Source: Candidatus Halocynthiibacter alkanivorans (GTDB lineage: Bacteria; Pseudomonadota; Alphaproteobacteria; Rhodobacterales; Rhodobacteraceae). Taken from it: 41,641 bases of DNA. The stretch's first letter is position 1. Each line of letters starts with the position of its first letter. The stretch covers positions 1 to 41,641 of the forward strand of contig NZ_QOLB01000037.1 of assembly GCF_003333265.1 (NCBI RefSeq), in the 5' to 3' direction. The notes under the pieces were generated by a model. The model did no database searches, was not told the DNA's origin, and saw nothing but the letters and a program-made list of their open reading frames with translations. Shown here piece by piece: positions 10,301-19,807 of the stretch. The position numbers were made by a program, and so were the translations under genes.

Positions 10301-10791
10301 CGGTACGGTGCATCCAGTTCCAGGTTGCGGGCAATCTCGGCTTCCCAGCGTTCACCGTTGGCAAGCAGTTTGTCTTTATCATAAAACAGCTCTTCACGGG
10401 TCTCGGTGGCATATTCGAAATTCGGCCCCTCAACGATGGCATCCACCGGACAGGCTTCCTGACAGAAACCACAGAAGATGCATTTGGTCATATCGATATC
10501 ATAACGCGTGGTGCGGCGGCTGCCGTCCTCACGCGGTTCGGCATCAATGGTGATCGCCTGCGCCGGGCAAATCGCTTCGCACAACTTACAGGCAATGCAA
10601 CGCTCTTCGCCGTTGGGGTAGCGTCGCAGCGCATGTTCACCGCGGAAGCGCGGGCTCAGAGGCCCTTTTTCATGCGGGTAGTTCAGCGTCACCTTGGGGG
10701 CGAAGAAGTACTTAAACCCCACCCGGAAACCGGCAATGATGTCGGTCATCAGGAAGTATCTGACCGCGCGGGTATAGTCGATATTTGCCAT
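10297..10791 (-). CDS. nuoI: NADH-quinone oxidoreductase subunit I
   Basis: Peripheral-arm ferredoxin-like subunit (Nqo9/TYKY homologue) carrying clusters N6a and N6b that pass electrons toward N2. Two complete 4Fe-4S motifs are visible: Cys65, 68, 71, 75 and Cys104, 107, 110, 114. The start ATG at 10791 (MANIDYTRA) gives 164 residues, the usual size for alphaproteobacteria. An in-frame start further upstream would run into nuoH and is not supported. It begins one base after the nuoH stop and ends in an ATGA overlap with the CMD-like gene. Confidence 0.97.
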   Translation of the reverse strand: MANIDYTRAVRYFLMTDIIAGFRVGFKYFFAPKVTLNYPHEKGPLSPRFRGEHALRRYPNGEERCIACKLCEAICPAQAITIDAEPREDGSRRTTRYDIDMTKCIFCGFCQEACPVDAIVEGPNFEYATETREELFYDKDKLLANGERWEAEIARNLELDAPYR

Positions 10792-10792
10792 A

Positions 10793-11833
10793 TCAGCCTC
10801 CGATCGCCCAGCGGGCATAAGCGCCGCCAAAGGCACCATATTGCGCAAAGAATGCGACCAGTACGACCCAGCCCAGAGACATTGGCAGGAATACTTTCCA
10901 ACCCAGACGCATCAGCTGGTCATAGCGGTAGCGCGGCGTAATCGCCTTCACCATCGCGAACATAAAGAAGAAGAACAGCATCTTGCCGATCAGCCACAGA
11001 ATGCTGTCGGGAATGCCCGGGATTGGCGACAGCCAGCCGCCAAAGAACAACAGCGAGATCAGCGCGCACATCAGCACTACTGACAGCAGTTCGCCCATCA
11101 TGAACAACAGGAACGGGGTCGAGGAATATTCCACCTGATAGCCCGCCACCAGTTCCGATTCCGCTTCCGGAAGATCAAACGGAGGCCGGTTGGTTTCCGC
11201 CAACGCCGAAACGAAGAACAGAATGACCATCGGGAAATGTGGCAGCCAGTACCAGGAGAACAGCCCGTAATTGCCGTCTTGTGCCGCCACGATGTCACCA
11301 AAGTTCAGCGACCCGGTAGAGATGATCACACCGATGATGATCAGACCGATCGACACCTCATAAGAAATCATCTGTGCCGCAGAGCGCAGGCTGCCCAGAA
11401 AGGCGTATTTTGAATTCGAGGCCCAGCCACCCATGATGACACCGTAGACTTCCAGCGAAGACACCGCGAAAATATACAGCACCGCGACGTTGATATCCGC
11501 AACCACCCAGGTCGGGTTCCACGGGATCACCGCCCAGGCAATCAGCGCCAGAACAAAGGTCATCATCGGCGCCAGGTAAAATACGAACTTATCCGCACCG
11601 GCCGGCACCACGACCTCTTTAACGATATATTTCAACAGGTCGGCAAAGGATTGCAGAACCCCGAATACACCCACCTGGTTGGGACCACGGCGCATCTGGA
11701 CCGCGGCCCAGACCTTGCGGTCCCCGTACATAAGAAAGGCAAGCGCTACAAACAGCGGCACAATAACAAGCAAAGCCTGTCCCGTGACCAGCAGAGCGAT
11801 CCCCAAAGTTGTTGTCGTGAAGAATTCCATCAT
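10793..11833 (-). CDS. nuoH: NADH-quinone oxidoreductase subunit H
   Basis: Membrane subunit (Nqo8/ND1 homologue) that builds the quinone-binding chamber at the junction with the peripheral arm. The conserved loop [19 protein letters not shown], rich in acidic residues, and the N-terminal RRGPNQVG motif are both visible. An AGAGG sequence lies 7 bases before the ATG at 11833, the chosen start (346 residues). An ATG one codon later and a GTG at 11848 are alternatives. It follows the lipoprotein gene by 11 bases. Confidence 0.96.
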   Translation of the reverse strand: MMEFFTTTTLGIALLVTGQALLVIVPLFVALAFLMYGDRKVWAAVQMRRGPNQVGVFGVLQSFADLLKYIVKEVVVPAGADKFVFYLAPMMTFVLALIAWAVIPWNPTWVVADINVAVLYIFAVSSLEVYGVIMGGWASNSKYAFLGSLRSAAQMISYEVSIGLIIIGVIISTGSLNFGDIVAAQDGNYGLFSWYWLPHFPMVILFFVSALAETNRPPFDLPEAESELVAGYQVEYSSTPFLLFMMGELLSVVLMCALISLLFFGGWLSPIPGIPDSILWLIGKMLFFFFMFAMVKAITPRYRYDQLMRLGWKVFLPMSLGWVVLVAFFAQYGAFGGAYARWAIGG

Positions 11834-11844
11834 GGCTTGGCCTC

Positions 11845-12249
11845 TCACACCGTCGGTATTCCCTCGGCCACGCAGTTGCGGACGGTGACTTCAGCGTCAA
11901 TCGTCCGGCTTCCACGCGGGAGCGCTGGCGAGATGGTGTAAACAGCATCTCCCTGCCAAACGCCACCCTCTTGCGTCACATTTGTCCGCACATGACGCGC
12001 AAATCCGTATCCCCGGATCAGCGCGTATTGCGCGGCCGCACATTTCGCATAGCTGGCCACATCATTGTTGTCCCGTGCGCCTGTCACAGACACACGAAAA
12101 TTCACCAGATCCCCATCCCAGAGACGGGTCTCAATTCCGTTGTAAACGGGGCGGTAGTCATCGACCAACGCCACGTTTGGTTGTGTCACACAGCCCGAAA
12201 GCAGCAAAAAGCCCGCCGCCGCCAGCGCATATGTGACACCTGTGTTCAT
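11845..12249 (-). CDS. Small predicted lipoprotein between nuoG and nuoH
   Basis: The 134-residue product starts with a lipoprotein signal peptide: a hydrophobic stretch ending in the lipobox LLSGC, with Cys20 as the lipidated residue. The mature part is about 115 residues with two further cysteines (in [15 protein letters not shown] and RNCVAEG), an [14 protein letters not shown] segment, and beta-strand-like alternation. I do not recognise a named domain with certainty. Its ATG overlaps the nuoG stop (ATGA) and nuoH follows after 11 bases, so it is made with complex I. It should be tethered on the periplasmic side of a membrane, where no complex I prosthetic group lies. Confidence 0.85.
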   Translation of the reverse strand: MNTGVTYALAAAGFLLLSGCVTQPNVALVDDYRPVYNGIETRLWDGDLVNFRVSVTGARDNNDVASYAKCAAAQYALIRGYGFARHVRTNVTQEGGVWQGDAVYTISPALPRGSRTIDAEVTVRNCVAEGIPTV

Positions 12250-14264
12250 TCTGCCGCGAGCTTTTCTTTGCCGCGCGCCGCAACCGATGCGGACAGTTCC
12301 GCCATCAGCGCCGACGCCCGAGCAACCGCGTTGGTCAGATAGAAATCTTTCACCGCATTGCGGAAGCTTGCCTTGCCCATTTTTTCAACCGGCAGTGGCG
12401 CCCATTCGTTTGCAGGCACCTGATCGATCCCGCCCAGATGTGGCACGGCTTTGACCAGGTCATTGCGCAGCTGCGCCAGGCTGTCAAACGGCAGTACCGC
12501 GCCCAGCTCAGCCGACAGCGCCCGCAGGATCGCCCAGTTTTCCTTGGCCTCGCCCGGCGCAAAACTCGCCCGCATGGCCAGCTGTGGCCGGCCTTCGGTG
12601 TTCACGAACAACCCGTTTTCTTCGGTATAGGCCGCAGCCGGCAGGATCACATCGGCACGATGCGCACCGCGGTCGCCATGGCTGCCCTGGTAGATCACAA
12701 ACGCACCGGCGTCGATTTCGACCTCATCCGCACCGAGATTGTAAATCACCTCAGCGCCGTCAAGCGCCGCCTCCATGCCGCCGGTTGTGGTGGCACCGAT
12801 GTCCATCGCGCCCACGCGGGCGGCGGCAGTGTGCAGCACCAGCAATTTGGACTCGGTGATTTCCGCAAAGCGCATCGCCTGGCTCATCACCGCTTCGCCA
12901 TCGGCTTCCTGCAATGCGCCCTGCCCCACAATCACCAGGGTGTCTTTGCCAATGGCATCACCCTCGTGTTTGGCAGCCATTTTTTCCAGCGTCGCACGGT
13001 CGGTGCCGAGGTGGAAATATTCGTAGGTCAGATCAACCGCCTCACCGACAACACCGATTTTGGCACCGTTGATCCAGGCCCGGCGGATGCGCGCGTTCAT
13101 CACCGGCGCTTCCAGACGTGGGTTGGTGCCGATCAGCATAATCGCCTTGGCGCTGTCGATGTCCGCAATGCTGGCCGTGCCAACATAGGCCGACCGGTTG
13201 CCCTCGGGCAGACGGGCGCGGTCGGTGCGGCATTCCACTTTACCGCCCTGGCCCTCGACGAGGGTTTTGAGCGCATAAGCAGCTTCAACCGGCACCAGAT
13301 CGCCGATCAGACCGGCAATCTTTTTGCCTTTCATCGCGCTGGCAACAGCCGACAGGGCTTCGGGCCAGCTGGCTTTGCGCAGCTTGCCGTTTTCGCGGAT
13401 GTAGGGCGTGTCCAGACGCTGACGGCGCAGACCATCGACCACAAAGCGGGTCTTGTCGGAAATCCACTCTTCATTCACGCCATCATGGTTGCGCGGCAAA
13501 ATGCGTTTCACTTCGCGCCCTTTGGTGTCAATGCGGATGCTCGCCCCCATCGCATCCATCACGTCGATGCTCTCGGTCTTGTTCAGCTCCCAGGGCCGCG
13601 CCGTAAAGGCGTAAGGCTTGGAGGTCAGCGCGCCAACCGGGCACAGATCAATGATATTGCCCTGCAGATTGCTTTCCAGCGTCTGGTTCAAATAGCTGGT
13701 GATTTCCGCGTCTTCGCCACGACCGGTCTGGCCCATCTGAGTGATGCCGGCGATCTCAGAGGTAAAGCGCACACAGCGGGTACAGGAGATACAGCGCGTC
13801 ATCGTGGTCGAAACCAGCGGCCCCAGATCCAGATCATCCACCGCGCGTTTCATCTCATTGAAACGGCTGCCCGACAGACCATAGGCCACGGCCTGATCCT
13901 GCAGATCGCACTCACCGCCCTGATCGCAGATCGGGCAATCCAGCGGGTGGTTGATCAGCATGAATTCCATCACGCCTTCGCGGGCCTTTTTGACCATCGG
14001 GCTGTTGGTTTTCACCACCGGCGGCTGGCCTTCCGGACCAGGCCGCAGATCGCGCACCTGCATCGCGCAGCTGGCGGCGGGCTTGGGCGGACCGCCCACA
14101 ACCTCAACCAGACACATGCGGCAGTTCCCGGCAATCGACAGACGCTCGTGATAACAGAAGCGCGGCACTTCAATGCCCGCCTCTTCACAGGCCTGAATAA
14201 GGGTCATGGCCGGATCGACCGACACTTCTTTGCCGTCAATGATGATTGTGCGCAACTCGCTCAT
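12246..14264 (-). CDS. nuoG: NADH-quinone oxidoreductase subunit G
   Basis: Large peripheral-arm iron-sulfur subunit (Nqo3/75-kDa homologue). Cluster ligands are visible: N1b (2Fe-2S) Cys37, 48, 51, 66; N5 His106, Cys110, 113, 119; N4 Cys158, 161, 164, 208. The extra N7 cysteines found in E. coli and Thermus are absent. The remainder is a molybdopterin-oxidoreductase-like domain with no sign of cofactor binding. The start ATG at 14264 (MSELRTIII) gives 672 residues. Upstream codons in the same frame would overlap the DUF5333 gene and do not resemble NuoG. It ends in a four-base overlap with the lipoprotein gene. Confidence 0.96.
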   Translation of the reverse strand: MSELRTIIIDGKEVSVDPAMTLIQACEEAGIEVPRFCYHERLSIAGNCRMCLVEVVGGPPKPAASCAMQVRDLRPGPEGQPPVVKTNSPMVKKAREGVMEFMLINHPLDCPICDQGGECDLQDQAVAYGLSGSRFNEMKRAVDDLDLGPLVSTTMTRCISCTRCVRFTSEIAGITQMGQTGRGEDAEITSYLNQTLESNLQGNIIDLCPVGALTSKPYAFTARPWELNKTESIDVMDAMGASIRIDTKGREVKRILPRNHDGVNEEWISDKTRFVVDGLRRQRLDTPYIRENGKLRKASWPEALSAVASAMKGKKIAGLIGDLVPVEAAYALKTLVEGQGGKVECRTDRARLPEGNRSAYVGTASIADIDSAKAIMLIGTNPRLEAPVMNARIRRAWINGAKIGVVGEAVDLTYEYFHLGTDRATLEKMAAKHEGDAIGKDTLVIVGQGALQEADGEAVMSQAMRFAEITESKLLVLHTAAARVGAMDIGATTTGGMEAALDGAEVIYNLGADEVEIDAGAFVIYQGSHGDRGAHRADVILPAAAYTEENGLFVNTEGRPQLAMRASFAPGEAKENWAILRALSAELGAVLPFDSLAQLRNDLVKAVPHLGGIDQVPANEWAPLPVEKMGKASFRNAVKDFYLTNAVARASALMAELSASVAARGKEKLAAE

Positions 14265-14274
14265 GTCACCTAAC

Positions 14275-14679
14275 CTATTCCTGAAGGAGCTTGCCGATCG
14301 GCGTTCTGCCGGCAATCTCGCTTTTGCCAAGCGCACAAAGCGCGCTCTCATTTTTCTCGACCACACCATTGGCGCGGTAGAATTCATCCGCCGCCACAGC
14401 GATCCGGGCCAGATAGGCCTCGTCGCGCAGCAACATAATCTGCCCGGTGCTGTAACCGCTCCGGGAAATCTGTTTCATCATCTTTTTGGTCAGCCGGTTC
14501 ATCCGGCGCTGATTGACCGAAATGGCGGGGCAACCGCCGACGACCTCAGTGACCACCACCGACTGCACCATGCTGTCAAACACCACAGCGTCATCGGCCA
14601 GCGTCGTCGCATAAGCCGGCGCACCCAGCAGCAACGCGGCCAGGCTCATCCTTGCAAAGGTCATCAACGTCGATGTCAT
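14275..14679 (-). CDS. DUF5333-type exported protein, second of a tandem pair
   Basis: The 134-residue product has an N-terminal signal peptide, likely cleaved after AYA (about residue 24), and a small helical mature domain. It is a diverged paralogue of the next gene upstream (14676-15071). Shared positions are a Cys-x-x-Ile-Ser motif (Cys50), a GYS motif (75-77), an [10 protein letters not shown] helix matching ARVAAAAQEY, then Cys115, EIA and GKLL near the end. The two cysteines are 65 residues apart, against 66 in the partner, so a disulfide is likely. I recall DUF5333 as a Rhodobacterales family found next to nuo genes; its function is unknown. It overlaps its partner by four bases and precedes nuoG by 10. 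Confidence 0.85.
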   Translation of the reverse strand: MTSTLMTFARMSLAALLLGAPAYATTLADDAVVFDSMVQSVVVTEVVGGCPAISVNQRRMNRLTKKMMKQISRSGYSTGQIMLLRDEAYLARIAVAADEFYRANGVVEKNESALCALGKSEIAGRTPIGKLLQE

Positions 14680-15071
14680 TTCGCCCTCAACAATCTGCCG
14701 GACGAGCTTCCGGCGGCAATTTCACCACGCCCGGCGGCGCAATAGCTGGCGCTGTCACCGGCACTGACACCGTGGCCCACAAGATACTCCTGTGCCGCCG
14801 CAGCCACCCGCGCCTTGTCGGTATCATTGCCAACAAATTCTTTAATCTCAGCCGCAGAATAGCCCAGCTTACCGGCCTGGCGTTTCAGCGACGACATATA
14901 GCTGATCGCGCGGAAATAACGAGGGCTGATATCACCGCAGTTCTTGCGGATCGCATCGGCCACCGCCACTGCGATTAAACCGTCATTGATCTGCTTTTCG
15001 TCACGCAGGCTGGCCTCAGCCACAGAGGCCGTTGCAAGACTGACAAGAAGGGGGATTAAAACACGTTTCAT
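14676..15071 (-). CDS. DUF5333-type exported protein, first of a tandem pair
   Basis: The 131-residue product starts at ATG 15071 (MKRVLIPLL); an in-frame codon nine residues upstream is less likely because it would leave the signal peptide too far inside. The signal peptide probably ends after AEA (about residue 20). Cys45 and Cys111 fall in the same pattern as in the paralogue downstream, with GYS at 70-72 and EIA/GRLL near the C-terminus. Seven bases separate it from the DUF3291 gene and it overlaps the second DUF5333 gene by four. Export to the periplasm and co-expression with complex I are well supported; a role in assembly or stability of the enzyme is inference. Confidence 0.85.
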   Translation of the reverse strand: MKRVLIPLLVSLATASVAEASLRDEKQINDGLIAVAVADAIRKNCGDISPRYFRAISYMSSLKRQAGKLGYSAAEIKEFVGNDTDKARVAAAAQEYLVGHGVSAGDSASYCAAGRGEIAAGSSSGRLLRAK

Positions 15072-15078
15072 AAGGGGA

Positions 15079-15567
15079 TCACTCCGCTGCGGAAACACGG
15101 CTGAGGGAATCCCACAGCGGTGTTTCTTTCAGATAAGACCAGCCAAAAGCCTGGTCACTGTCCCCATAGTTCTGCAACGCTTCGAGCTTTTGATAAGCCT
15201 CTGTCAGCGTCGGCTGATGCCCTTCCGGCACCCACCACATGACAAAAAACATGTGGTCTAACGTTTCAAACCATTCTGAGCGGCGCATCACAAACGCCTT
15301 GTGAACGGTGTTGAACACAAAATCCTGCAGGCTGGTAACATCGCGCCAGACTGACATGTTTGGGATCAGACGTGCGTCTGCCTCCCCCGCCAGATCGGTG
15401 GCATCATTGCCCTCCCCGACCAGACGCCAGACAAACCCCTCACTGCGCTCGGCAATCGCGTTCACCTTATCAAGCGCCGCCATAAACGGCGCCACGCGTG
15501 CGTCATCAACATCGGCCACAAGGCGCCCGATGTTAAGTTCTGCAAGCTGATATCCGGTGGGGGTCAT
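15079..15567 (-). CDS. DUF3291 family protein
   Basis: The 162-residue soluble protein opens with a YQLAELNIGRL stretch and carries FMAALDKVNAIAERSEGFVWRL, then SVWRDVTSLQDFVF and a WWVPEGHQPTLTEA motif, the pattern of DUF3291, a family with a dimeric alpha/beta-barrel look. Members are often linked to small-molecule monooxygenase-like folds, but no activity is established. It sits eight bases after nuoF and seven before the DUF5333 pair. No signal peptide or metal-binding motif is seen. The link to complex I is positional only. Confidence 0.85.
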   Translation of the reverse strand: MTPTGYQLAELNIGRLVADVDDARVAPFMAALDKVNAIAERSEGFVWRLVGEGNDATDLAGEADARLIPNMSVWRDVTSLQDFVFNTVHKAFVMRRSEWFETLDHMFFVMWWVPEGHQPTLTEAYQKLEALQNYGDSDQAFGWSYLKETPLWDSLSRVSAAE

Positions 15568-15575
15568 TGTCTGGT

Positions 15576-16874
15576 TTACTCCGCCGCCATCGCGCCCATA
15601 CGGCCGGTCTTGCTGGCCTTGAGCCGGTCTTCGATTTCTTCGCGGAAATGACGCACCAGACCCTGAATCGGCCAGGCCGCCGCATCGCCAAGCGCACAGA
15701 TCGTATGACCTTCCACTTGTTTGGTGATGTCCAGCAGCATGTCGATCTCTTCGACTTCGGCGGTGCCTTTGACCAGACGGTCCATCACCCGCATCATCCA
15801 GCCAGTGCCTTCACGACACGGGGTACACTGACCACAACTCTCGTGTTTGTAGAACTTGGACAGGCGCCAGATCGCTTTGATGACGTCGGTGGACTGATCC
15901 ATCACGATCACCGCCGCGGTGCCCAGACCGGAGCGCTGTTCGCGCAGCCAGTCAAAATCCATGATCGCACCGTCGCGCATCACATCCGCCGGCAGCATCG
16001 GCACCGACGAGCCACCCGGGATAACCGCTTTCAGATTGTCCCAGCCGCCACGGATACCACCACAGTGACGGTCAATCAGCTCTTCAAAGGTGATCGACAT
16101 CGCCTCTTCAACCACACAGGGGTTGTTCACATGACCGGAAATGCCAAACAGTTTGGTGCCCACATTGTTGGGACGACCAAACGAGCTGAACCACTCCGGG
16201 CCGCGGCGCAGAATGGTTGGCACAACGGCGATGGATTCCACATTGTTCACCGTGGTCGGGCAGCCATACAGACCAGCACCGGCCGGGAACGGCGGTTTCA
16301 TCCGCGGCATGCCTTTTTTGCCCTCAAGGCTTTCCAGCAGCGCGGTTTCTTCCCCACAGATATAAGCGCCGGCACCGTGGTGCAGGAACACATCAAAAGC
16401 CCAGCCCGATTTGCAGGCGTTTTTGCCCAGCAGACCGGCATCATAACATTCGTCAATCGCCGCCTGCAGCGCCTCGCGCTCGCGGATATACTCGCCGCGA
16501 AGATAGATGTAGCAGGTGTGCGCATTCATCGCGAAAGAGGCGATCAGCGCGCCTTCAATCAGCGTATGCGGATCGTGGCGCATGATCTCGCGGTCTTTAC
16601 AGGTGCCAGGCTCGGATTCATCGGCATTGATCACCAGATAGGCCGGGCGACCATCACTTTCTTTCGGCATGAACGACCATTTCAGCCCGGTGGGGAAACC
16701 CGCACCACCACGGCCGCGCAGACCAGAGGCCTTCATCTGATCCACAATCCACTCGCGGCCATTCTTCAGAATACCCGCCGTGCCATCCCAGTGGCCGCGT
16801 GACTTGGCACCGGCCAGGCTGCGGTCGTGCATCCCGTAAAGGTTGGTAAAGATCCGGTCCTGATCCTTCAGCAT
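15576..16874 (-). CDS. nuoF: NADH-quinone oxidoreductase subunit F
   Basis: NADH-oxidising flavoprotein of complex I (Nqo1/51-kDa homologue), carrying FMN and cluster N3. The glycine-rich nucleotide motif [10 protein letters not shown] is at residues 54-63 and a second glycine-rich region, [16 protein letters not shown], follows. The N3 ligands are [12 protein letters not shown] (about 345-356) and the fourth cysteine in HTICALGD (about 390). At 432 residues it is the normal length. The gene starts 11 bases after the small DUF5337 gene, splitting the usual nuoE-nuoF pair. Confidence 0.97.
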   Translation of the reverse strand: MLKDQDRIFTNLYGMHDRSLAGAKSRGHWDGTAGILKNGREWIVDQMKASGLRGRGGAGFPTGLKWSFMPKESDGRPAYLVINADESEPGTCKDREIMRHDPHTLIEGALIASFAMNAHTCYIYLRGEYIREREALQAAIDECYDAGLLGKNACKSGWAFDVFLHHGAGAYICGEETALLESLEGKKGMPRMKPPFPAGAGLYGCPTTVNNVESIAVVPTILRRGPEWFSSFGRPNNVGTKLFGISGHVNNPCVVEEAMSITFEELIDRHCGGIRGGWDNLKAVIPGGSSVPMLPADVMRDGAIMDFDWLREQRSGLGTAAVIVMDQSTDVIKAIWRLSKFYKHESCGQCTPCREGTGWMMRVMDRLVKGTAEVEEIDMLLDITKQVEGHTICALGDAAAWPIQGLVRHFREEIEDRLKASKTGRMGAMAAE

Positions 16875-16885
16875 AGCGTGCTTCC

Positions 16886-17104
16886 TTACTTGTCCTGGCG
16901 CCCGCGCCAGATCTGATACGTCATCACCAGGGCCCAGAAAAAGGCACCCAGCGCTGCGAGGTCAAAGGCAAAGGCAAAGGCAAACGACAGCCCCAGTTTG
17001 CCGCCCAGCCATTGCACCCCAAGCCAGACGAACATTGTGACGATAATCACAACCGCAACCACTCTCATTTTAGCTGCGTTTTCTGCGTCTTGGTCAGGGG
17101 CCAT
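16886..17104 (-). CDS. DUF5337-type small membrane protein between nuoE and nuoF
   Basis: A 72-residue protein with two transmembrane helices (about residues 13-33 and 41-62), a charged N-terminus and a basic C-terminus (RGRQDK). It matches what I recall as DUF5337, a Rhodobacterales family found inside nuo clusters. The start of the second helix is a Phe-Ala alternation encoded by a hexanucleotide repeat (16964-16981, three perfect copies). A GAGG ribosome-binding sequence precedes the ATG. Its function is unknown; an inner-membrane accessory or assembly factor for complex I is a guess from position. Confidence 0.8.
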   Translation of the reverse strand: MAPDQDAENAAKMRVVAVVIIVTMFVWLGVQWLGGKLGLSFAFAFAFDLAALGAFFWALVMTYQIWRGRQDK

Positions 17105-17202
17105 TTCGGTCCTCGGTTTACTTGGACGGCCAGGCCGCCCGGTTCACTGCCGTTTGCCGGCAAAATTCGTCAGTCCCCGGCGCGCGCCAGGGTCATAGTC
17201 TC

Positions 17203-18282
17203 TCAGTCGCCTTTGGCCAGAGCCGCCGCCGCTTCAAGCCAACCGTCACGCGCGATGCGGCCTTTGGCTTTCAGGCGGGCCTCAACCCAGTTCACTTCCG
17301 CCTCACTCCATTTGGAGATCTGATCGAAATGATAAAATCCAAGCTCATTCAGCGTTTGCTCCAGCTTGGGGCCCACGCCTTTCAGCTTTTTCAGATCATC
17401 GGCGCCGGCTTTGCGCGCGGCTTTCATGGTGCGGGGTTTTTTCTCCGCCGCATCATCCGCCTTTGCCGCCGGTGCGGCCTTTGCTTTTGCTTTCGCCTGG
17501 TTCACCGCGGACACCGGACGTGCCGGCGCTGCCGGTGTCGGGCTGGCGGCTTCACGACCGGCGACTTTGCCGTCCTTGCCAATCCAGGGGGTCAGCAGAG
17601 GCACTTCGGTGCCGTCAATGCGCTTGATGCTGTCGCCAATATCGACCGCCAGCTGGGCGCTGACGTTATACTGGGTCTTGCCGCTTTCATAATCGGTCAG
17701 CGAAGTCAGCCCTGACAGAGGTTCTGCCGCGTACCGGCCGTTCTGCGGACCCGGTACAGGCACGTCGCCCGCCGCCATCTGATCCAGCAGTTCCGCCAGT
17801 TTCGCCGCGGTCAGATCCTCGTAGTAGTCTTTGCCGATCTGCGCCATCGGCGCATTGGTGCAAGCGCCCAGGCATTCGACTTCTTCCCAGGAGAACTTGC
17901 CATCTGCCGACAGGGCATGTGCTTTGGCGTTGATCTTGTCCTGACAAACAGCAACCAGGTCCTCGGCGCCACAGATCATGCAGGACGTGGTGCCACAGAT
18001 CTGGATATGCGCCACCGAGCCCACCGGCTGCAGCTGGAACATGAAGTAAAACGTCGCAACTTCCAGCACCCGGATATAGGCCATGCCCAGCATGTCCGCG
18101 ATATGTTCAATCGCCGGACGCGTCAGCCAGCCAAACTGTTCCTGAGCGCGCCACAACAGCGGGATCACCGCCGAGGCCTGACGGCCCTCGGGGTATTTGC
18201 TGATCTGACCGTCGGCCCAGGCCTGGTTGGCAGCGGTGAATTCAAAATTGTCCGGTTGTTCCGGATGCAGACGGCGCAGCAT
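17203..18282 (-). CDS. nuoE: NADH-quinone oxidoreductase subunit E with C-terminal extension
   Basis: Thioredoxin-like subunit (Nqo2/24-kDa homologue) carrying 2Fe-2S cluster N1a next to NuoF. Ligands are Cys96 and Cys101 (CGTTSC) and Cys137 and Cys141 (CLGAC). The core family is about 160-240 residues; this protein has 359. Residues about 245-295 form an Ala/Pro/Lys-rich linker, and 296-350 form a compact helical domain beginning [15 protein letters not shown], a helix-hairpin-helix-like motif. Similar domains occur on several alphaproteobacterial proteins. Its ATG shares one base with the nuoD stop (TAATG). Confidence 0.96.
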   Translation of the reverse strand: MLRRLHPEQPDNFEFTAANQAWADGQISKYPEGRQASAVIPLLWRAQEQFGWLTRPAIEHIADMLGMAYIRVLEVATFYFMFQLQPVGSVAHIQICGTTSCMICGAEDLVAVCQDKINAKAHALSADGKFSWEEVECLGACTNAPMAQIGKDYYEDLTAAKLAELLDQMAAGDVPVPGPQNGRYAAEPLSGLTSLTDYESGKTQYNVSAQLAVDIGDSIKRIDGTEVPLLTPWIGKDGKVAGREAASPTPAAPARPVSAVNQAKAKAKAAPAAKADDAAEKKPRTMKAARKAGADDLKKLKGVGPKLEQTLNELGFYHFDQISKWSEAEVNWVEARLKAKGRIARDGWLEAAAALAKGD

Positions 18283-19490
18283 TAGCGGTCCACCTCCCCA
18301 AATACGATATCCATTGTGCCGATGATGGCCGCGACGTCGGCCAGCTGGTGGCCAGTGGCGACATAATCCATCGCCTGCAGGTGCAGGAAGCCCGGTGCGC
18401 GCAGCTTGGCGCGGTAGGGTTTGTTGCTGCCGTCTGCCACCATATAGACGCCAAATTCACCCTTGGGCGCTTCCACCGCAGCGTAAACTTCGCCGGCGGG
18501 GACTTTGAAACCCTCAGTGTAAAGTTTGAAGTGATGGATCAGGCTTTCCATCGATGTTTTCATATCGGCGCGTTTGGGCGGGCTCAGCTTGCCGCGCGAC
18601 ATCACGTCGCCTTTTTCCACCCGCAGTTTGGCAATCGCCTGACGCATGATATGCACCGACTGGCGCATCTCTTCCATCCGGCACAGGTAACGATCGTAAC
18701 AGTCACCGTTCTTGCCCACTGGGATCTGGAATTCAAACTCGTCGTAACATTCATAAGGCTGGCTGCGGCGCAGATCCCAGGCCAGGCCGGAACCCCGCAC
18801 CATCACACCCGAAAAGCCCCAGGTCTTGATGTCATCCTCAGTGATCACACCGATATCACAGTTGCGCTGCTTAAAGATCCGGTTCTCGGTCAGCAGCGTG
18901 TCGATATCGTTCATCACCTCCGGGAAGGTCTCGGTCCAGGCCTCGATGTCGTTCAGCAGATCATCGGTCAGATCCTGATGCACTCCGCCGGGACGGAAGT
19001 AGGCGGCATGCAGACGCGCACCACTGGCCCGCTCATAGAAGATCATCAGCTTTTCGCGTTCCTCAAAGCCCCAGAGCGGCGGCGTCAGAGCCCCCACATC
19101 CATTGCCTGAGTGGTCACGTTCAGCAGGTGGTTCAGCACCCGGCCGATTTCCGAGAACAAAACCCGGATCAGGCTGGCGCGGCGTGGCACATCGGTGCCG
19201 GTCAGCTTTTCAATGGCCATGCACCAGGCGTGTTCCTGGTTCATCGGCGCCACGTAATCCAGACGATCCAGATAGGGCAGATTCTGCAGGTAGGTCCGGC
19301 TTTCCATCAGCTTCTCGGTGCCGCGGTGCAACAGGCCAATATGCGGATCCGCACGTTCGACCAGCTCGCCGTCCAGCTCAAGCACCATGCGCAGCACCCC
19401 GTGTGCCGCCGGGTGCTGAGGCCCGAAGTTGATGTTAAAGTTGCGGATCTTTTGCTCACCCGTCAGAGTGTCGCCAAATTTGCCGTCCAT
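18282..19490 (-). CDS. nuoD: NADH-quinone oxidoreductase subunit D
   Basis: Peripheral-arm subunit (Nqo4/49-kDa homologue) related to the large subunit of NiFe hydrogenases; it forms the quinone site with NuoB and NuoH. The [14 protein letters not shown] motif near the N-terminus and the closing DIVFGEVDR are diagnostic. The ATG at 19490 (MDGKFGDTL) gives 402 residues and has a GTGAGGG ribosome-binding sequence about eight bases upstream. A GTG nine codons earlier is in frame but unlikely. It starts two bases after the stop of the small frame between nuoC and nuoD. Confidence 0.97.
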   Translation of the reverse strand: MDGKFGDTLTGEQKIRNFNINFGPQHPAAHGVLRMVLELDGELVERADPHIGLLHRGTEKLMESRTYLQNLPYLDRLDYVAPMNQEHAWCMAIEKLTGTDVPRRASLIRVLFSEIGRVLNHLLNVTTQAMDVGALTPPLWGFEEREKLMIFYERASGARLHAAYFRPGGVHQDLTDDLLNDIEAWTETFPEVMNDIDTLLTENRIFKQRNCDIGVITEDDIKTWGFSGVMVRGSGLAWDLRRSQPYECYDEFEFQIPVGKNGDCYDRYLCRMEEMRQSVHIMRQAIAKLRVEKGDVMSRGKLSPPKRADMKTSMESLIHHFKLYTEGFKVPAGEVYAAVEAPKGEFGVYMVADGSNKPYRAKLRAPGFLHLQAMDYVATGHQLADVAAIIGTMDIVFGEVDR

Positions 19491-19492
19491 AA

Positions 19493-19807
19493 TCAGACCC
19501 TCACCATATTCGCGCACAGCCGCTGGGGCCGCACACCGAAGGTTTTGCGTGCAAACAAAGAAAGCGGCGCCAGATTGCCTGTCGCCTGCTGCCTTTGCAC
19601 GTCATTCAGTTGCAGCGGCACGCGCTGGCGCGCCCGCTTCGAATTCTTGCTGGACATGGGATTGCCCGGTAGGGAGGCCGGCGCGGCTAAAACCCGCGCG
19701 TCAGCCCTTGTCGCGTCACGACGATGCATCCCGGTCACCAAAGTCAGCGCCGCCTGCCCCGCGTGCAGCGCACGGCGTTCAGACATCAGTGCAGGATGCG
19801 CCGGCAC
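19493..19807 (-). CDS. Possible small basic protein between nuoC and nuoD
   Basis: This frame exactly fills the space between nuoC and nuoD. Its GTG start shares a base with the nuoC stop (TAGTG), and it ends two bases before nuoD. It would encode 104 residues (or 97 from an internal ATG at 19786), rich in Arg, Ala and Leu, with no signal peptide, membrane helix or known domain. The basic run [11 protein letters not shown] lies near the middle. In favour of its being real: tight packing like its neighbours. Against: the composition is what GC-rich non-coding DNA also gives. I do not recognise it. Confidence 0.45.
   Translation of the reverse strand: MPAHPALMSERRALHAGQAALTLVTGMHRRDATRADARVLAAPASLPGNPMSSKNSKRARQRVPLQLNDVQRQQATGNLAPLSLFARKTFGVRPQRLCANMVRV

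Noticed and set aside
12438-14273. Long plus-strand open frame (611 codons) opposite nuoG
   Set aside because: Also an antisense shadow; NuoG has all expected cluster ligands and the frame opposite has no ribosome-binding site or family signal.
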